A stretch of 64,000 nt of DNA from Phyllostachys edulis (lineage: Eukaryota; Streptophyta; Magnoliopsida; Poales; Poaceae). Both the position numbers and the translations under genes were made by a program. This document shows, piece by piece, positions 1-10,107 of this stretch (the stretch's first letter is position 1; each line of letters starts with the position of its first letter). Under the pieces are notes generated by a model that made no database searches, had not been told where the DNA came from, and was given only the letters and a program-made list of their open reading frames with translations. The DNA lies in NCBI GenBank assembly GCA_036346405.1, contig CM070563.1, forward strand, positions 31,196,816 through 31,260,815, given 5' to 3'.

Positions 1-654
1 CTAGGCCAGTGAGAAAAGCCCTTAATGCATGTATAATTTCCGAAATGAATTATTTATGAACTGAAAATTGGTTAAACTTCAACTTGTGTACTACTTTCAC
101 AACTTTGAAAAATCTTATTTTGCATATAACTTGTGTACTACTTTCACAACTTTGAAAAATCATAGGAAATTCATCTTAGCTCCAAATGAGGTGAATCAAA
201 TTCCATTGTTCATCTCATGTGGTGCTCTTCATACCATAAAAATTTCAAGTGCACCACTGCTCTGGAAATGTTCACCAAAACAATTAATTCGGGTGAACAG
301 TAACCGGTTGCAATATTATTGAATTTTCCAGAAAACTGATCTTCTAACTGTCATAACTTTTGCATAGAACATCCAAATAAATTGATTCTTGTTGTTAAAT
401 TCATCTAAAATCATGCTATACCTTCTATGAATTTTTCTTAATTTTTGGATGATTTTGAATTTTTTGGTCTTTTCGGTGTTATTGGTCCTTATTGTGCTTT
501 CGACTTCTTGCGCTAGGTTTCAACGAAATTATTGATTGCGAGAGTGCTCCTCTGCAGCAAGAGGGTAATCCATAGCAAGGCAAGCAGTTTGATCATAAAT
601 GTCCCATTACTTTCAAGTCTAATACTTTGTTTACAATTTGTATGTATGCATGCT
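1..654 (+). repeat. LTR D, left half (interrupted by Tat-1)
   Basis: This is the 5' part of a plus-oriented LTR that continues at 14059 after the Tat-1 insertion. The join is shown by the 5 bp duplication ATGCT at 650-654 and 14054-14058. The LTR start lies outside the window. The region is AT-rich and carries a repeated ~34 bp segment at about 77-112 and 128-163. The piece near 517-579 resembles a small exon also found in other LTRs here (separate entry). After 579 the text GCAAGC...TTTGATCATAAA matches the post-donor sequence of LTR B near 27200 on the other strand, which ties D to the same superfamily. Confidence 0.7.
517..579 (+). other. LTR D micro-ORF, upstream exon (decayed)
   Basis: Inferred exon of 63 nt between an acceptor-like GCGCTAG and a GC-type donor AAG|GCAAGC. 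Read as 2+60+1 nt it gives an acidic/Gln-rich stretch containing DCESAPLQQEGNP, with one in-frame TAG where CAG would be expected. The phase matches the downstream exon at 15175-15236. Without Tat-1 (655-14058) the intron would be about 1.19 kb, like the 1.18-1.41 kb spans in the other LTR families. There is no transcript evidence. Confidence 0.4.
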
Positions 655-916
655 TGTCGGTGTTTTAGAACCGAACTTACGTAAAGATTGTTTGATTCGG
701 GGGGTCTCCTAGAATGGAATCACGCAGAGAAACTGACACGGGGATTTTTATACAAGTTCAGGGGGGCCTTCTCCGGAGAGAATAACAACCCTACTCCTGT
801 GTGTGTATGGTATTGAGTGTATTCTGAACAATCAGGGGAAAAACTAAGACTATTACAGATAGTGCTTGTATTCCTGATGGCCCGATTGATCTTGTCCTTC
901 CTTTCTCTGATTGCCG

Positions 917-925
917 CCTTTTATA
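917..925 (-). promoter_or_regulatory. TATA box of Tat-1 3' LTR
   Basis: TATAAAAGG on the minus strand, conserved at the same place in the other LTR (13538-13546). The position, about 500 bp into the LTR, suits the U3/R boundary. Confidence 0.6.
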
Positions 926-1149
926 GTACGTGAAGGAGCGGCAGTTACTCCAGATAAAGCGGCGCCTCATCACCTCCCGTAACAGGCGCACGTTGGTAAT
1001 AATCACCGGTGTATTAACTCCTCCACGTCGCTCAACACTATATACCCAAGATAATGGAGTATTACGTGTCATTACTCCGAGAATAACACCGTATGATGAC
1101 TGTTTGAATCCCTTAATCAATAAGACCCACTTGTCTGTAGGTTTATTTG

Positions 1150-1318
1150 ATCATAAGGTGGTCGTAGCTGACCTAGTCGTAGAGGAGCCTATGACTATGA
1201 GGTAGTCGTAGCAAGACTTACGACTATGGGATAGTCATAGCATATCTTACGACTATGGGGGTAGTCGAGCATAACTTACGATTATGGGGGTGGTCGAGAA
1301 GAACTTACGACCACCCAT
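1150..1318. repeat. Tandem hairpin array in Tat-1 3' LTR
   Basis: At least four adjacent inverted repeats, each about 22-30 nt, of the form GTCGTAG-(5-7 nt)-CTTACGAC, separated by short G-rich spacers (ATGGG, ATGGGGG). The last unit extends to GTGGTCG...CGACCAC. The same kind of array occurs in the 5' LTR (13780-13942) and inside Tat-1 (2920-3062, 4684-4874). Confidence 0.75.
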
Positions 1319-1432
1319 TAGGCTCTTCCCTCATAACATTAAGGGGTATACTCAGGGTCCACATGACGTCATATTTACCTATAATAAGAATTATAGATAA
1401 AAGAGAAAATGAGGATTATTATATCCTCGTCA

Positions 1433-1447
1433 TCTAGCCCCCCAGCT
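1433..1447 (-). other. Polypurine tract of Tat-1
   Basis: On the minus strand this reads AGCTGGGGGGCTAGA immediately before the 3' LTR. A G-run next to the LTR start is the expected plus-strand primer and fixes the element's orientation. Confidence 0.7.
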
Positions 1448-1980
1448 TCAAGTGAAAGCAACTTACTTGGTAAAGGAGTTATAGATGGTCTTATGACCAC
1501 GAGAGGATCGTAGAAAAATAGTCGAAGGAAAAACTCTTCGATTGTATACTACTTTGACCAGAAATATGCTTGGTCAAGAAAATTACCTACGAGTATCAAG
1601 TAGTCGTAAAAGCATTCCTACGATCACGAGGTGGTCGTAGTATAGTGATCGGAACAAAGAACTTTCCAATTATCATTTCCTTTGGTTGAAAAAATCTAAC
1701 CAAGGAAGTAATTTCGCTTGAGGTGTAAACGCAAACCTGATTTTCTCGGCGGACACACTGGGGAATCTCAAACGACGCCTCGTTAGCTTTGTTCATTGAA
1801 GCGGTTCGAGAGACAGTGGCGACCCTTGGAATGTCACGCCTCCGGCTCAAGGTACGCGGTTATAAATACCTACCGGGGGGTAAAACCTAAGATCTTACCT
1901 TTCCTAAATCATTCTACTGCTCATCAAGTTCTTGTCTTCTCCGCCACCAACTCGATTGAAAATCTCCTTTTCCTGAGAAA
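1448..1980 (+). promoter_or_regulatory. Promoter and 5' UTR region of the antisense gene in Tat-1
   Basis: No pol or gag coding is visible here. A plant-type TATA box TATAAATA lies at 1861-1868. It is followed by a pyrimidine-rich leader (about 1890-1975) and by the ATG at 1981, a normal spacing for a plant promoter. It drives transcription towards gag, opposite to the element's own LTR promoter. The upstream half contains more scattered TCGTAG/CTTACGA motifs. Promoter activity is inferred from layout only. Confidence 0.5.
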
Positions 1981-2692
1981 ATGGCCGGGAGAGTTTCCGA
2001 ATGGGCCGAGTCGGAGATGGATACGGCGAAGATGCAAACCCTTGTCAACGCTGGGAAGATTCCAGAGAGAGTTCTTGTGGAGTGGTTCCCGGCGCATAAG
2101 CAGCAATGGCCGTCGGGGGAGGAAGGACAAATCCCCGTCTTCCAGGCGTATTGTGAGTGTGGTCTTCGATTACCTGCTCACCCCTTTCTCACACTGATAC
2201 TCGAGCATTTTGGAGTAGAATTGGTGAACCTTGGTCCTAATTCCATCACCATGCTGAGCGTATTTGTATATCTCGTGTGGCGCGACTGGAATTCCAAATG
2301 ATCTTGAGCTTTTTCAAGATTTCTACTAATGGCTCGACAACCGATAGCCGGAAGTTGTGGTTTGAAGCTCCATGACGGAAGTCAAGGAGTATATTCAGAT
2401 GTTCACTCGGTCCTCATGGCCGTTGTGGAGGAAGAGGTGGTTTTATCGAAAGTCACCTCCGGCGCGCTTACTTTCAAGGAAGGTCACTGAAAGAAAGCTT
2501 CCCGATTCGACTCCCGGGATATCAATCGAATTACCCCCTATATTCAAGCTATCAAGGACTTGAAAGCAGAGGGGTTGACTGGATAGCATGTGGTGAAGGA
2601 TTTCATCACACGTCGAATTAGTCCTTTGAAGAAACGAGTGCCTCCTATGTGGAGGTACACGGGCCAAAAGACCCACTGTGACTACGAGGGAG
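1981..2692 (+). pseudogene. Antisense gene exon 1: PF04195-like domain
   Basis: Open from ATG 1981 to 2301 (106 codons). The frame then shifts by one near 2278: the expected continuation GIPNDLELFQDFY is read in the next frame, followed by a TAA. About residues 50-75 carry the recognisable core (CGLRLPAHPF, then EHFGVELVNLGPNS). The exon ends at a strong donor GTAAGT at 2693, with an acceptor TATACAG at 2761-2763. The start was chosen because it lies about 115 nt downstream of the TATA box and gives the domain in frame. Confidence 0.6.
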
Positions 2693-2919
2693 GTAAGTAG
2701 TTTTTCGACTTAGCTCTCGGTTTGGTCTTCTTCTAATTTAATATCTTTATCTGTTTTATACAGATCTTTCACAAGCAGAGATTGACGTTCGAGTCAAACT
2801 TATTTGTGAGAAGCCCCCGCCACCTAGTGTGGCAGTTCCTAAGATCCTTGCGGTCGTATCCGCAGAGGAAAGGATGGTTCGCCTAAACGTAATCAGTAGT
2901 TGATTTTATCCTTAGGACT

Positions 2920-3062
2920 TTATAGTCGTAGAAAGAACTTACGACTAGAGAAATGTTGTAGAAAAACTTACAACTTAGTAGTGACCGTAGAAAATCTTAC
3001 GATTAGGAAAAGTCGAGAAAAACTTACGACTTGATATCGGTCGAGAAGGTCTTACGACCGCT
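2920..3062. repeat. Hairpin array in an intron of the antisense gene
   Basis: Five consecutive short inverted repeats: GTCGTAG...CTTACGAC, TTGTAG...CTTACAA, CCGTAG...CTTACG, GTCGAG...CTTACGAC, GGTCGAG...CTTACGACC. Arms change in step (GTCGTA/TACGAC versus TTGTA/TACAA), so pairing is kept while sequence varies. They lie between exon sequence ending about 2890 and exon sequence resuming about 3105. Confidence 0.75.
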
Positions 3063-3589
3063 TAGTAATTCTTCTTTTTCTGTTTTGCTTCTACGTAAAA
3101 GTAGGTATGGAAAATCGCCGGACGACGAAGAAGTTGCATCGATAACCATCGGTGCAAAGTTGACAAAGACAAAGGCTCAGCTCCTCCGCCCAAGAGATGT
3201 CGACTTACAAGAGCCGCTGACAAGGGAGGAGCAAGCTCGAGTTCTAGCCCTTGACCGGATCCTCTGCAAAGCCCGTGGCGAATATAGCCGCAGATTGAAG
3301 CCGAGGTCAAGCAAATGGCCGAGGAGGTCGGCAATGAACCTCTTAAGCGCAAACCTCGCAAGGCCAAGGTACCCTTCTATTATGACAAAAATCTTTCAGC
3401 AGCCGCTTTGGTTTTGTCGGGCACCTAGAAAAGGAGATCTGGAAAGATTTTATGTCTTTTGTGAAGGACAATGCCGCTCCAAAGAGCCTTTGGTGAGGGC
3501 GTATTGCTCTTAGAGTGGTCGAGACCGATCTCGCCATCCGGAAAATCAGGAAACTAGAGGAGTGGTTCCTGTCCAAAATCCACGACCAG

Positions 3590-3650
3590 ACGTGGTCGTA
3601 GCTGAGCCTATTCTTCAACTTGAACTCCGACCAGACGTGGTCGTAGAGAA
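3590..3650. repeat. Degenerate hairpin units in an exon of the antisense gene
   Basis: Two copies of CGACCAGACGTGGTCGTAG about 45 bp apart (CCACGACCAGACGTGGTCG is itself a near-palindrome). They resemble the intron and LTR arrays but use a different spacer. Confidence 0.55.
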
Positions 3651-3795
3651 GAAGAAATCTTCTGTTGGGAAGGTGACTCCAAAATTCCTGTTTAGGTCTA
3701 AGGTATAGAGGTATGTGAAATATACTGAAGTGTAAGAACATCATTTACCTTGTTCCTTTTCACAACCTGACTTACTTTCCCTTTGTTGTTTTTAG

Positions 3796-4280
3796 CCCGA
3801 CTCCTTCAGCCCCCGAGAATGCTTCCGTTGAGAAGCCTATTGCTACCTCTCCATTTCTTTGGAGAGACAACAAGGAAATGGTCGATGGATCATCCTCGGC
3901 CAGTGGTAGAAGAAGTCGTGGCTCAAGCGGTTGTCACGATCATTGAAATCAGAGCTATGGCCAACGAGGCAAATACCATAGTTACTAAGGTGGCATCTAC
4001 AGCCACCGAGGTAACCGCCATGACCATTGAGGTTGCAGCTACTACTACTGAGGTAGCGGCTACACCTATTGAGGCAGCGGTTACGACAACTGAGATAGTC
4101 GCCATGACCACTAACGTGGTCGTAGGACTAGCAGAGGAATTCGCAGAAGCCTCTGCCCAAGGTGGTGATGTGCCTGACCACCGTGCGGGGAAGGAAATCG
4201 TTGCAGACCTCCTTCCTGGTACCCAAAGAGAAACTACAATTTCAGAATCGGAAGATGAAGAATACTTCAACTGCTCGATT
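3796..4280 (+). pseudogene. Antisense gene, Thr/Val/Ala repeat exon
   Basis: After an acceptor TTGTTTTTAG (3795) the exon starts PTPSAPENASVEKP in one frame. The long open stretch from about 3900 to 4270 lies in another, with 7-12 residue imperfect repeats such as TEVAATTTEVAAT and TEIVAMTTNVVV. The frame change implies an indel near 3880-3930. The low-complexity repeat is likely a linker, and it ends in an acidic run SESEDEEYF. Confidence 0.5.
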
Positions 4281-4683
4281 TCTTTAACCTGCTTCCATAG
4301 TGGGGTCTTCTGCCTTTAGATCTCGCCACCGAGTCCCCCATCCCAAAGACATTCCCAATAGAGGGAACACTTTTGATAATGAGCGCCTTGAGAAGGTTTG
4401 GTGGGACCAAGTTGAGAGAGTGGACGAGCTGAAGCACCCAGAGCTGGTTTTCTCAATATTTGCTCGATCAACCATGAATGTAAGTATTTGATGATACTTA
4501 TACATACAGTATAATCTTCTATTATTTCTCACCGCCTTGTCTTTTGCGAAAGCCATAGAGCAAATCGCCGTTGTCGGTGAATATCATCGACAACTTCTAG
4601 AGTCGCGACAGAAAGAGGAACTCTGCAAACAAAGCGAGAGGTGGTAAATCACCGTTTTTCATAATCATTTTTGACTACTTATA

Positions 4684-4874
4684 TAGTGCTTACGGGTTTG
4701 TCATGGAAAAACTCACGACTAGGTAATCGGTCGTTAAAGACTTCGACCGACCAAAGGGCTTTGTCGTAGAAGAACTTACAAATAGGTGATGGTCGAGAAG
4801 AACTTACGACCATGAGATTTTGTCGAAGAAAACTTACGACTAGGTCGATGGTTGTAGAAGAACTTACAACCGAT
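4684..4874. repeat. Second intronic hairpin array
   Basis: At least five units inside the 4641-4909 intron, e.g. GGTCGAGAAGAACTTACGACC and GGTTGTAGAAGAACTTACAACC (19-22 nt). The GGTTGTA/TACAACC unit differs from GGTCG/CGACC at paired positions, so the substitutions are compensatory. Loops are purine-rich (GAAGAA, AAAGA). Confidence 0.8.
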
Positions 4875-4909
4875 TGACCAATGCTTATGTTCACTTTTAT
4901 CCTTTGCAG

Positions 4910-5494
4910 GTTGAACAGTGACGCAAAGACCTTAGCCGACTCGCTCGATTATGAAAAAGAGGAGTCAAAAAAGCTATGGGAAAAAGTAGAATTCCTTTTG
5001 GGGAAACTTAAAGAAGCCAACTCTGCAAACGCGAAATTGCAGGAAGGAATAAACAGTAAGTGCTGAACTTAAGACTGCTTACGACTTTGATCTTTATCTA
5101 ACTCTCGCTTCTTTTCAGAAAAAGAAGATGAGATGAGAAAGCTCCAGAATGAAGTCAAAGAGAAAACTTCAGTCATCCACGAGCTTACTCGTATGTCCAA
5201 AAATAAAGATCAAGATCTTGAGACGCTGAGAACTCGAATATCAGGTAAGTAATTCTTTACCTGCAGTCCTTTACGAGTTATTTTCCCTTTTCTTACTCCC
5301 ACTTCTTTCCTAGGAATGGATCTTGAATTGGGAAGGCTCGAGACTGAAATCACGGAAAAAACCATGATTTATAACCAGACCGTCCTTATTGCAAAGAAGA
5401 ATGCAGAGGACATTAGATCATAGGAGAAAAAGCATGCTGAGACCGTTGCTTCCCATAATGAAGAGGTCAAGAAGTTGGATTCTCGACTAGTGGG
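4910..5494 (+). pseudogene. Antisense gene, coiled-coil exons
   Basis: Three exons (4910-5055, 5119-5244, 5314-5493) with clear splice sites (GTAAGT donors; TTTCAG, CCTAG acceptors). They encode Lys/Glu/Leu-rich helical sequence (KKLWEKVEFLLGKLKEAN; ETEITEKTM). An in-frame TAG near 5420 interrupts the third. The same intron order is visible in Tat-2 around 45740-46132, which supports real exons. No catalytic motif is seen; a structural or oligomerisation role is only a guess. Confidence 0.6.
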
Positions 5495-5583
5495 TAAGAA
5501 ATTCTTTTACCCGTGATTATTTTTGTTTTACTTCCTCTAGGAGTTTATCTTTGTTTGACCAATCTTATTCTTTTCGTAACAAG

Positions 5584-6010
5584 TGGTCGAAAACAAAAGC
5601 TTCATGAGGCTTCGACTGCACTCCAACAGAGATGGAAGCAATGAAGATTAAACTTCAAGGCAACATCACGCCCTGAACAATGTGCTTGGTGAGCTACATA
5701 GTGAGGAAAGACTCCTCAAGATGATACGATAACCGCCACGTAAGTACTATTGGGGATCAAGTCGACTTTGCAAGATCTGGTGACTACTCTGAAGGCCAAC
5801 CAAGCTGAATCGATAAAGGAAGCGGTCGAAACTGCAGTAAGTTATGCATTAGCAAAACTTAAAGCTCATGACCCTAACCTTAATGTGCAACCACTCGAAG
5901 CCGACTTCGACTGCTCTGAAGCAGAAGGAAGACGTCTGATGGAGGAGATGCAATCAGTTGGCCGGAAAGTTTCAGAGGAGATGCAGTTGGGATCTCCCTC
6001 TTCAGAGTAG
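5584..6010 (+). pseudogene. Antisense gene, conserved C-terminal exon
   Basis: The open frame 5750-6010 ends VSYALAKLKAHD...EADFDC...EEMQLGSPSSE and stop. The Tat-2 copy (46373-46657) is identical at about 58 of 80 aligned residues by my count. Most differences are conservative, and both end in GSPSSE. That is the best-preserved part of the gene. 5584-5750 contains frame breaks. Confidence 0.65.
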
Positions 6011-6015
6011 CTTGT

Positions 6016-6021
6016 AATAAA
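6016..6021 (+). terminator. Poly(A) signal of the antisense gene
   Basis: AATAAA five nucleotides after the stop codon at 6008-6010, in plus orientation. Tat-2 has no AATAAA at the same place. Confidence 0.5.
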
Positions 6022-7049
6022 CCTGTGAAAAACAAGCTTTTGTTGATGTAATATACGATCCATCTTGTTTCCTGCAAATTATCTTGTCGAGTAGTTAGTA
6101 ACTCAAAAGATAATTAACGAATTTTAAAGACTAAAAATTGAAGTCAAATTAATGACTTTATCCTAGCCCCCGACTATTTGCTTAGTTTGTTGAAACTAAG
6201 TAAATAGTCTTGTCTCCTGCAAATCATCTTGTCGAGTAGTTAGTAACTCAAAAGATAATTAACGAATTTAAAGACTAAGAATTGAAATCAAATTATCCTA
6301 GTCTCCGACTATTTGCTGAGTTTGTTTAGACAAACTAAGTAGATAGTCTTTAAAAAGGGTTTCTGAAAACAGAGAGGTTTGTTTAACTTGTAGTTTTTGG
6401 CCGCAATTGTCATGCACTGGTCGAAAGAGTGGTAACAATTGACACTAGGAAGTTCCTTCTAGTGGGCGGGACCACGTGCAGAGAGAGGAGAGGCTTCGAC
6501 TAGGTAATGTTAACATCTCCGACTAGATTAATTAAATCGAGAACAAAGAACTTGAGTTAAACAAACATCTAGAGAACTTCAAAAATTCGTTAGCCCTTCT
6601 TTGGAGGATTCAATAAGTCTCTTACTGTTATCAAGAGTTGGAAACGAACGATGCTAGGAAGTTCCTTCTAGTGGGCGAGACCACGTGTAGAGAGGAGAGA
6701 CTTCGACTAGATGTGTTTCTTCCTCCGACTTAGTTAAGACAATTGAATACACCAAAGGCGGATGAATAAATCTTAAAAGTGCACTCTGCTTAGAATATTT
6801 TTCAAAAATGAAGTGAAGAAATAATCTAAGGTGAAAGGAGTTGGCCTTCAAAAAAAAATTCGACTAAATAAAACCCGAGTTCTTTGTGTTGGCAACAAAA
6901 GCGAGTAACGAGTTGACACTAGGAAGCTCCTTCTAGTGGGCAGGACCACATGCAGAGAGGAGAGGCTTCGACTAGGTGATGTTATCTGCCTTTCGACCAG
7001 TGTAAAGAAAACTGGGTGTTTGAAACATAGTCGAAAAATTATGAAAGTA
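6022..7049. repeat. Non-coding spacer with three copies of a hairpin module (Tat-1)
   Basis: Lies between the 3' ends of the antisense gene and pol, which converge here. A ~60 bp module appears three times (about 6441-6505, 6650-6712, 6915-6975). It starts with CTAGGAAGTTCCTTCTAG (contains the AGGAA-TTCCT palindrome), runs through GTGGGC..GACCACGTGCAGAG (E-box-like CACGTG) and ends in CTTCGACTAGGT. A second repeat, TTGTCGAGTAGTTAGTAACTC, occurs at about 6085 and 6229. Tat-2 keeps all three modules. Confidence 0.7.
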
Positions 7050-7099
7050 CTACTCAAAAGTAAGACAATAGAGATAGAGAAAACCTGAGTCTTTATTGT

Positions 7100-8405
7100 C
7101 CGAATGATTGGTTACACATAGAACTTGCGTAACTGGTCGATGTTCCAAGAATTCGAGAGAACCTGGCCGTCTTCCATTGCCAATTGTACCGACTCGACGA
7201 GTAACTTCGACCATCGTGTAAGGACCTTCCCACTTGGGAGAAAGTTTGTTCCGATTAGACTTGGATTGGCAAAGCCTCAATACTAAGTCACCTCTGAAGG
7301 TCATGAGGTTGGACCTTCGATCATAGTATCTTCGCAAGGCTTGTTGGTAGACCGCCGAACTAATTAGGGCCTGGTTTCTCCTTTATTCAAGTAGATTAAT
7401 ATCATCTGCTCAATTTGTTCTGGTTGGAGTCTCTGAATGTTTCACTGTGTTGACCGTATCTTTAGTTCCGGAGGAAGCATGGCTTCAAAGACCAAGACTA
7501 GAAAGAAAGGTGTTTCTCCTGTAGCCCGACTAGTAGTTGTGCGAACTGCCCATAATACAGAGGGTAACTCTTGTACCCAAGCCCCCAAGCGTTTGACGAG
7601 CTGGTCGAAAACTCGAGTCTTAATTCCTTGCATTATTTGGCCGTTTGCACGTTCGACTGCCCCATTACTCTGGGGATGGGCCACAGAAGCATAACACAAC
7701 TTGATACCCAACTCGTCGCAAAATTCCTGAAATTTTGCGCTCGAAAATTGCTTACCATTATTTGTAATTATTCGACTCGGTACTCCAAATCGAGTAATTA
7801 CGCATCTCATCATAAAACCATTTTGCCGCTTAGTTGTTATCGATCCCACGAGTTCGCTTCAATCCATTTTGTGAACGATCAATAGCCACAAAAGGAACTC
7901 AAACCTCCCGGAGCTTTGGGGAACGGTCCCAGGATATCAAGACCCAAAGTTGCAAAAGGCCAAGATAGAGGTATTGTTTGTAATGCCCGAGCTAGTTGGT
8001 GTATTTGCTCGCTATGAAACCGCATCGACACACTTTTAACCAACTCTTTAGCATCGTATAGGGTGTTGGCGAGAAAACCTTGTCGAAAAGCCTTGCCGAC
8101 CAACGCTCAGAGGAAGCATGATTTCCACAGATGCCACCATGTATGTCGTGAAGGAGTGTTAATCCTTCGCTGCGGAATGCATCGCATGAGCACCCCTTGA
8201 GTACCCGTTTATAGAGAACTCCTTCACCAAAGTATACATTTTGGCTTTTTAGGGATAAGCGATCCGCCGAGATCGCCTTGGTCATGTAACCCTTATGAAG
8301 ATAATCATAGATGGACACCATCCATGTATCCTCGTACTCTAGAGAGGCCGTCTCAATAGGAGGTTTCTCGCTCGTCGACGAGAGAAGGCTTCGGAGTTGT
8401 TCCAA
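7100..8405 (-). pseudogene. Tat-1 integrase (decayed)
   Basis: Read leftwards. The HHCC zinc region lies at about 8000-8200 (HDIHGGICGNH visible; the C-x2-C part is damaged). The first catalytic Asp is in LDILGPFPKAPGG (about 7920). The core at 7442-7849 has GVPSRIITNNGKQF, AHPQSNGAVERAN and VLWAVRTT. The second catalytic Asp (normally TDNG) is Asn here, TNNG. The C-terminal GPY/F-type module WEGPYTMVEV is at about 7203-7234. Several frameshifts separate the pieces. It would insert the cDNA if functional; this copy cannot. Confidence 0.8.
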
Positions 8406-8419
8406 GAAGACTCCTTTTG

Positions 8420-9470
8420 GTACTTCAGATCGGGAAGAAGCTATTCGAGCAAGCCGGTCTCATGAGGAAATTATCCTTCGAGGATGAATTGTGCCTCAAA
8501 CCTAAAAAATGCTTTTCTAGCTTACGACTTCGATAAGTACCGAGACATTATCGGGTTAGAGCACCTTACTACTTTTGCCGACTTGATTCACGACTAGTTG
8601 AGAGTCTCCTCTCACGAGTAGTCGGCGAATCGAGAGCGCTTTTACGCTCGATACCACCTAGCAAACCTTCAGATTCTCGCCACATTATTAGTGGCCCGAA
8701 AGTTTAATTGTATGGCATACTTTAAGGTCTCTCCGGAGGAGATACCATGACCACTCCCACCCGAGCCACTTAAAGTAAGCGACCGTCAAAGTACATCGCC
8801 CATCGGTGCGTCGGGAATCGATTAGGATCCCGAGCAGTTCAGATTTGTCCATTCGGCAACAAAGTCCGCCAAGATCTGGGATTTAATGGCCGTTCGACAC
8901 GAAATGGATGTCGAACTCCCCAAGTTCGACCGACCATTTTGCCATCGCCTCATTGCTTCCCTATTCGGAGGATCGCTCCCAAGGAAACTCAAACAAGACA
9001 AATAGTTTGTGCGCCAAAATAATGCCGCAGCTTCTCGAAGACATGAGGAGGGCATATAGAAGCTTTTGGACCCGAGGGTAACGCCCTTAGGTCCGTGTAA
9101 AACTTCACTTACGTAGTAGACCGGTCGTTGTACATTTTCACGTTCTCGACCACTCTCGCGCTTCTTGCTGTGGCGTGGCAGCTAGGTAAACCAAGAGCGT
9201 TTCTTACGGCCTCGGAGAGACCGAATAGGAGCACTCGAAGGTACCTCTTGACATCCTCAAAGGCGGCGTTTGCCTCTTCGACCACTCAAAACCTTCGTGT
9301 TTCCTTAGAAGTTTAAAGAAAGGTAGTCCCTTTTCTCCCGATCGTGCGATGAAACGACTTAAAGCCGCCATGCACCCAAAGAGTTTCTAGACTTCTTTCC
9401 GTAGTTGAGGGCGATTTCTAAAATGGCCTTTATCTTTTCGGGATTTGCTTCGATTCCTCGTATTGATACT
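8420..9470 (-). pseudogene. Tat-1 RNase H and probable second RNase H region (decayed)
   Basis: 8822-9055 and the flanking frames contain KSQILADFVAEWTN and, further right, fragments of the usual RH domain. The Tat-2 copy of the same region is clearer. Left of ADFVAEWT, pieces such as YAIQLNFRATNNVA look like the second, archaeal-like RNase H known in Tat elements. Many stops and indels leave no continuous frame. Confidence 0.6.
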
Positions 9471-10090
9471 AGGAATCCAAGCAATTTCCCTGAAGAGATT
9501 CCAAATACACACTTCTCAGGATTAAGTTTTAAGCGATATTTTCTGAGATTGTCGAACGTTTCTTCTTGTCAAGAATATGATTAAGTCTCTTGATGCTTTT
9601 GACAACTAGATCATCAACATAGGCTTCTAGATTTCGCCTAATTGAGATGAAAAAGTTGCTCGCATCAAGCGTTGAAAAGAAGCGCCGGCATTTTTTAGAC
9701 CAAATGGCATTTTGACATAGCAAAATATACCAAATGGTGTAATAAATGCGGTCTTTTCTTCATCGTCTAGACACATATTGATCTAGTGGTATCCAGAATA
9801 TGCGTCTAAAAAACTTAACATTTCACAACCTGCAGTAGAGTCAACCAACTGATCGATACGAGGTAAAGGAAAATCGTCTTTTGGACAAGCTTTATTAAGA
9901 TCAAGAAAGTCTCACGCACATACGCCATTTGCCGCTTGACTTTCTAACCATTACAGGTTAGCCAACCATTCGGGTGGTTGACCTCTCTATAAAGCCCGCT
10001 TTAAGTAGCTTATCCAATTCGATTTAATAGCATCTCGCCGATCGGGCAAATCTCCGCAATTTTTGTTTTACGGTACTTTGTCGGTAGTAA
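9470..10090 (-). pseudogene. Tat-1 reverse transcriptase (decayed)
   Basis: The catalytic box reads EAYVDDLVVKS (YVDD at about 9610-9621). Upstream, in minus sense, are fragments matching the N-terminal NHPEWLANPV and GKWRMCV motifs (about 9930-9990) and the MPFGLKN-type motif (about 9690-9710). Stops and short indels break the frame. Confidence 0.75.
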
Positions 10091-10107
10091 AGCTAGCATG
10101 TGCTCGA

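Larger units (their letters stand above)
655..1432 (-). repeat. Tat-1 3' LTR
   Basis: 778 bp LTR matching 13280-14053 along its length. Read on the minus strand it starts TGACGAGGATAT and ends ACCGACA. It contains a TATA motif (TATAAAAGG, minus, 917-925) and, at about 1150-1316, tandem short hairpins with arms of the type GTCGTA/TACGAC. The 5' LTR lacks a small GGGG insertion present near 772. Confidence 0.92.
1981..6010 (+). pseudogene. Antisense spliced gene of Tat-1 (gypsy-type transposon domain plus coiled coil)
   Basis: Multi-exon gene on the strand opposite gag-pol. The first exon (ATG at 1981) has the GLRLPAHPF...LNPNS-type pattern (here GLRLPAHPF and NLGPNS) of the plant 'putative gypsy type transposon' domain (Pfam PF04195, Transposase_28). 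The middle exons are Thr/Val/Ala-rich (about 3800-4150) and then Glu/Lys-rich and coiled-coil-like (4910-5494). The last exon ends GSPSSE and stop at 6008-6010. Plausible introns with GT..AG ends: 2693-2763, about 3703-3795, 4480-4552, 4641-4909, 5056-5118, 5245-5313, 5494-5583. Defects: a frameshift near 2278, a frame change in the 3800 exon, and TAG near 5420. Antisense ORFs in Tat elements are known; their function is not. Confidence 0.7.

Noticed and set aside
791..1205. 109- and 91-codon ORFs in the Tat-1 LTR
   Set aside because: Overlapping opposite-strand frames inside an LTR, not kept in the other LTR.
3923..4270. 115-codon minus-strand ORF
   Set aside because: Shadow of the repetitive Thr/Val/Ala exon on the plus strand.
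5494..5583. Exact exon ends for every antisense-gene exon
   Set aside because: Several acceptors (e.g. near 3105, 5583, 5750) have alternatives I could not decide without transcripts, so only approximate exons are given there.
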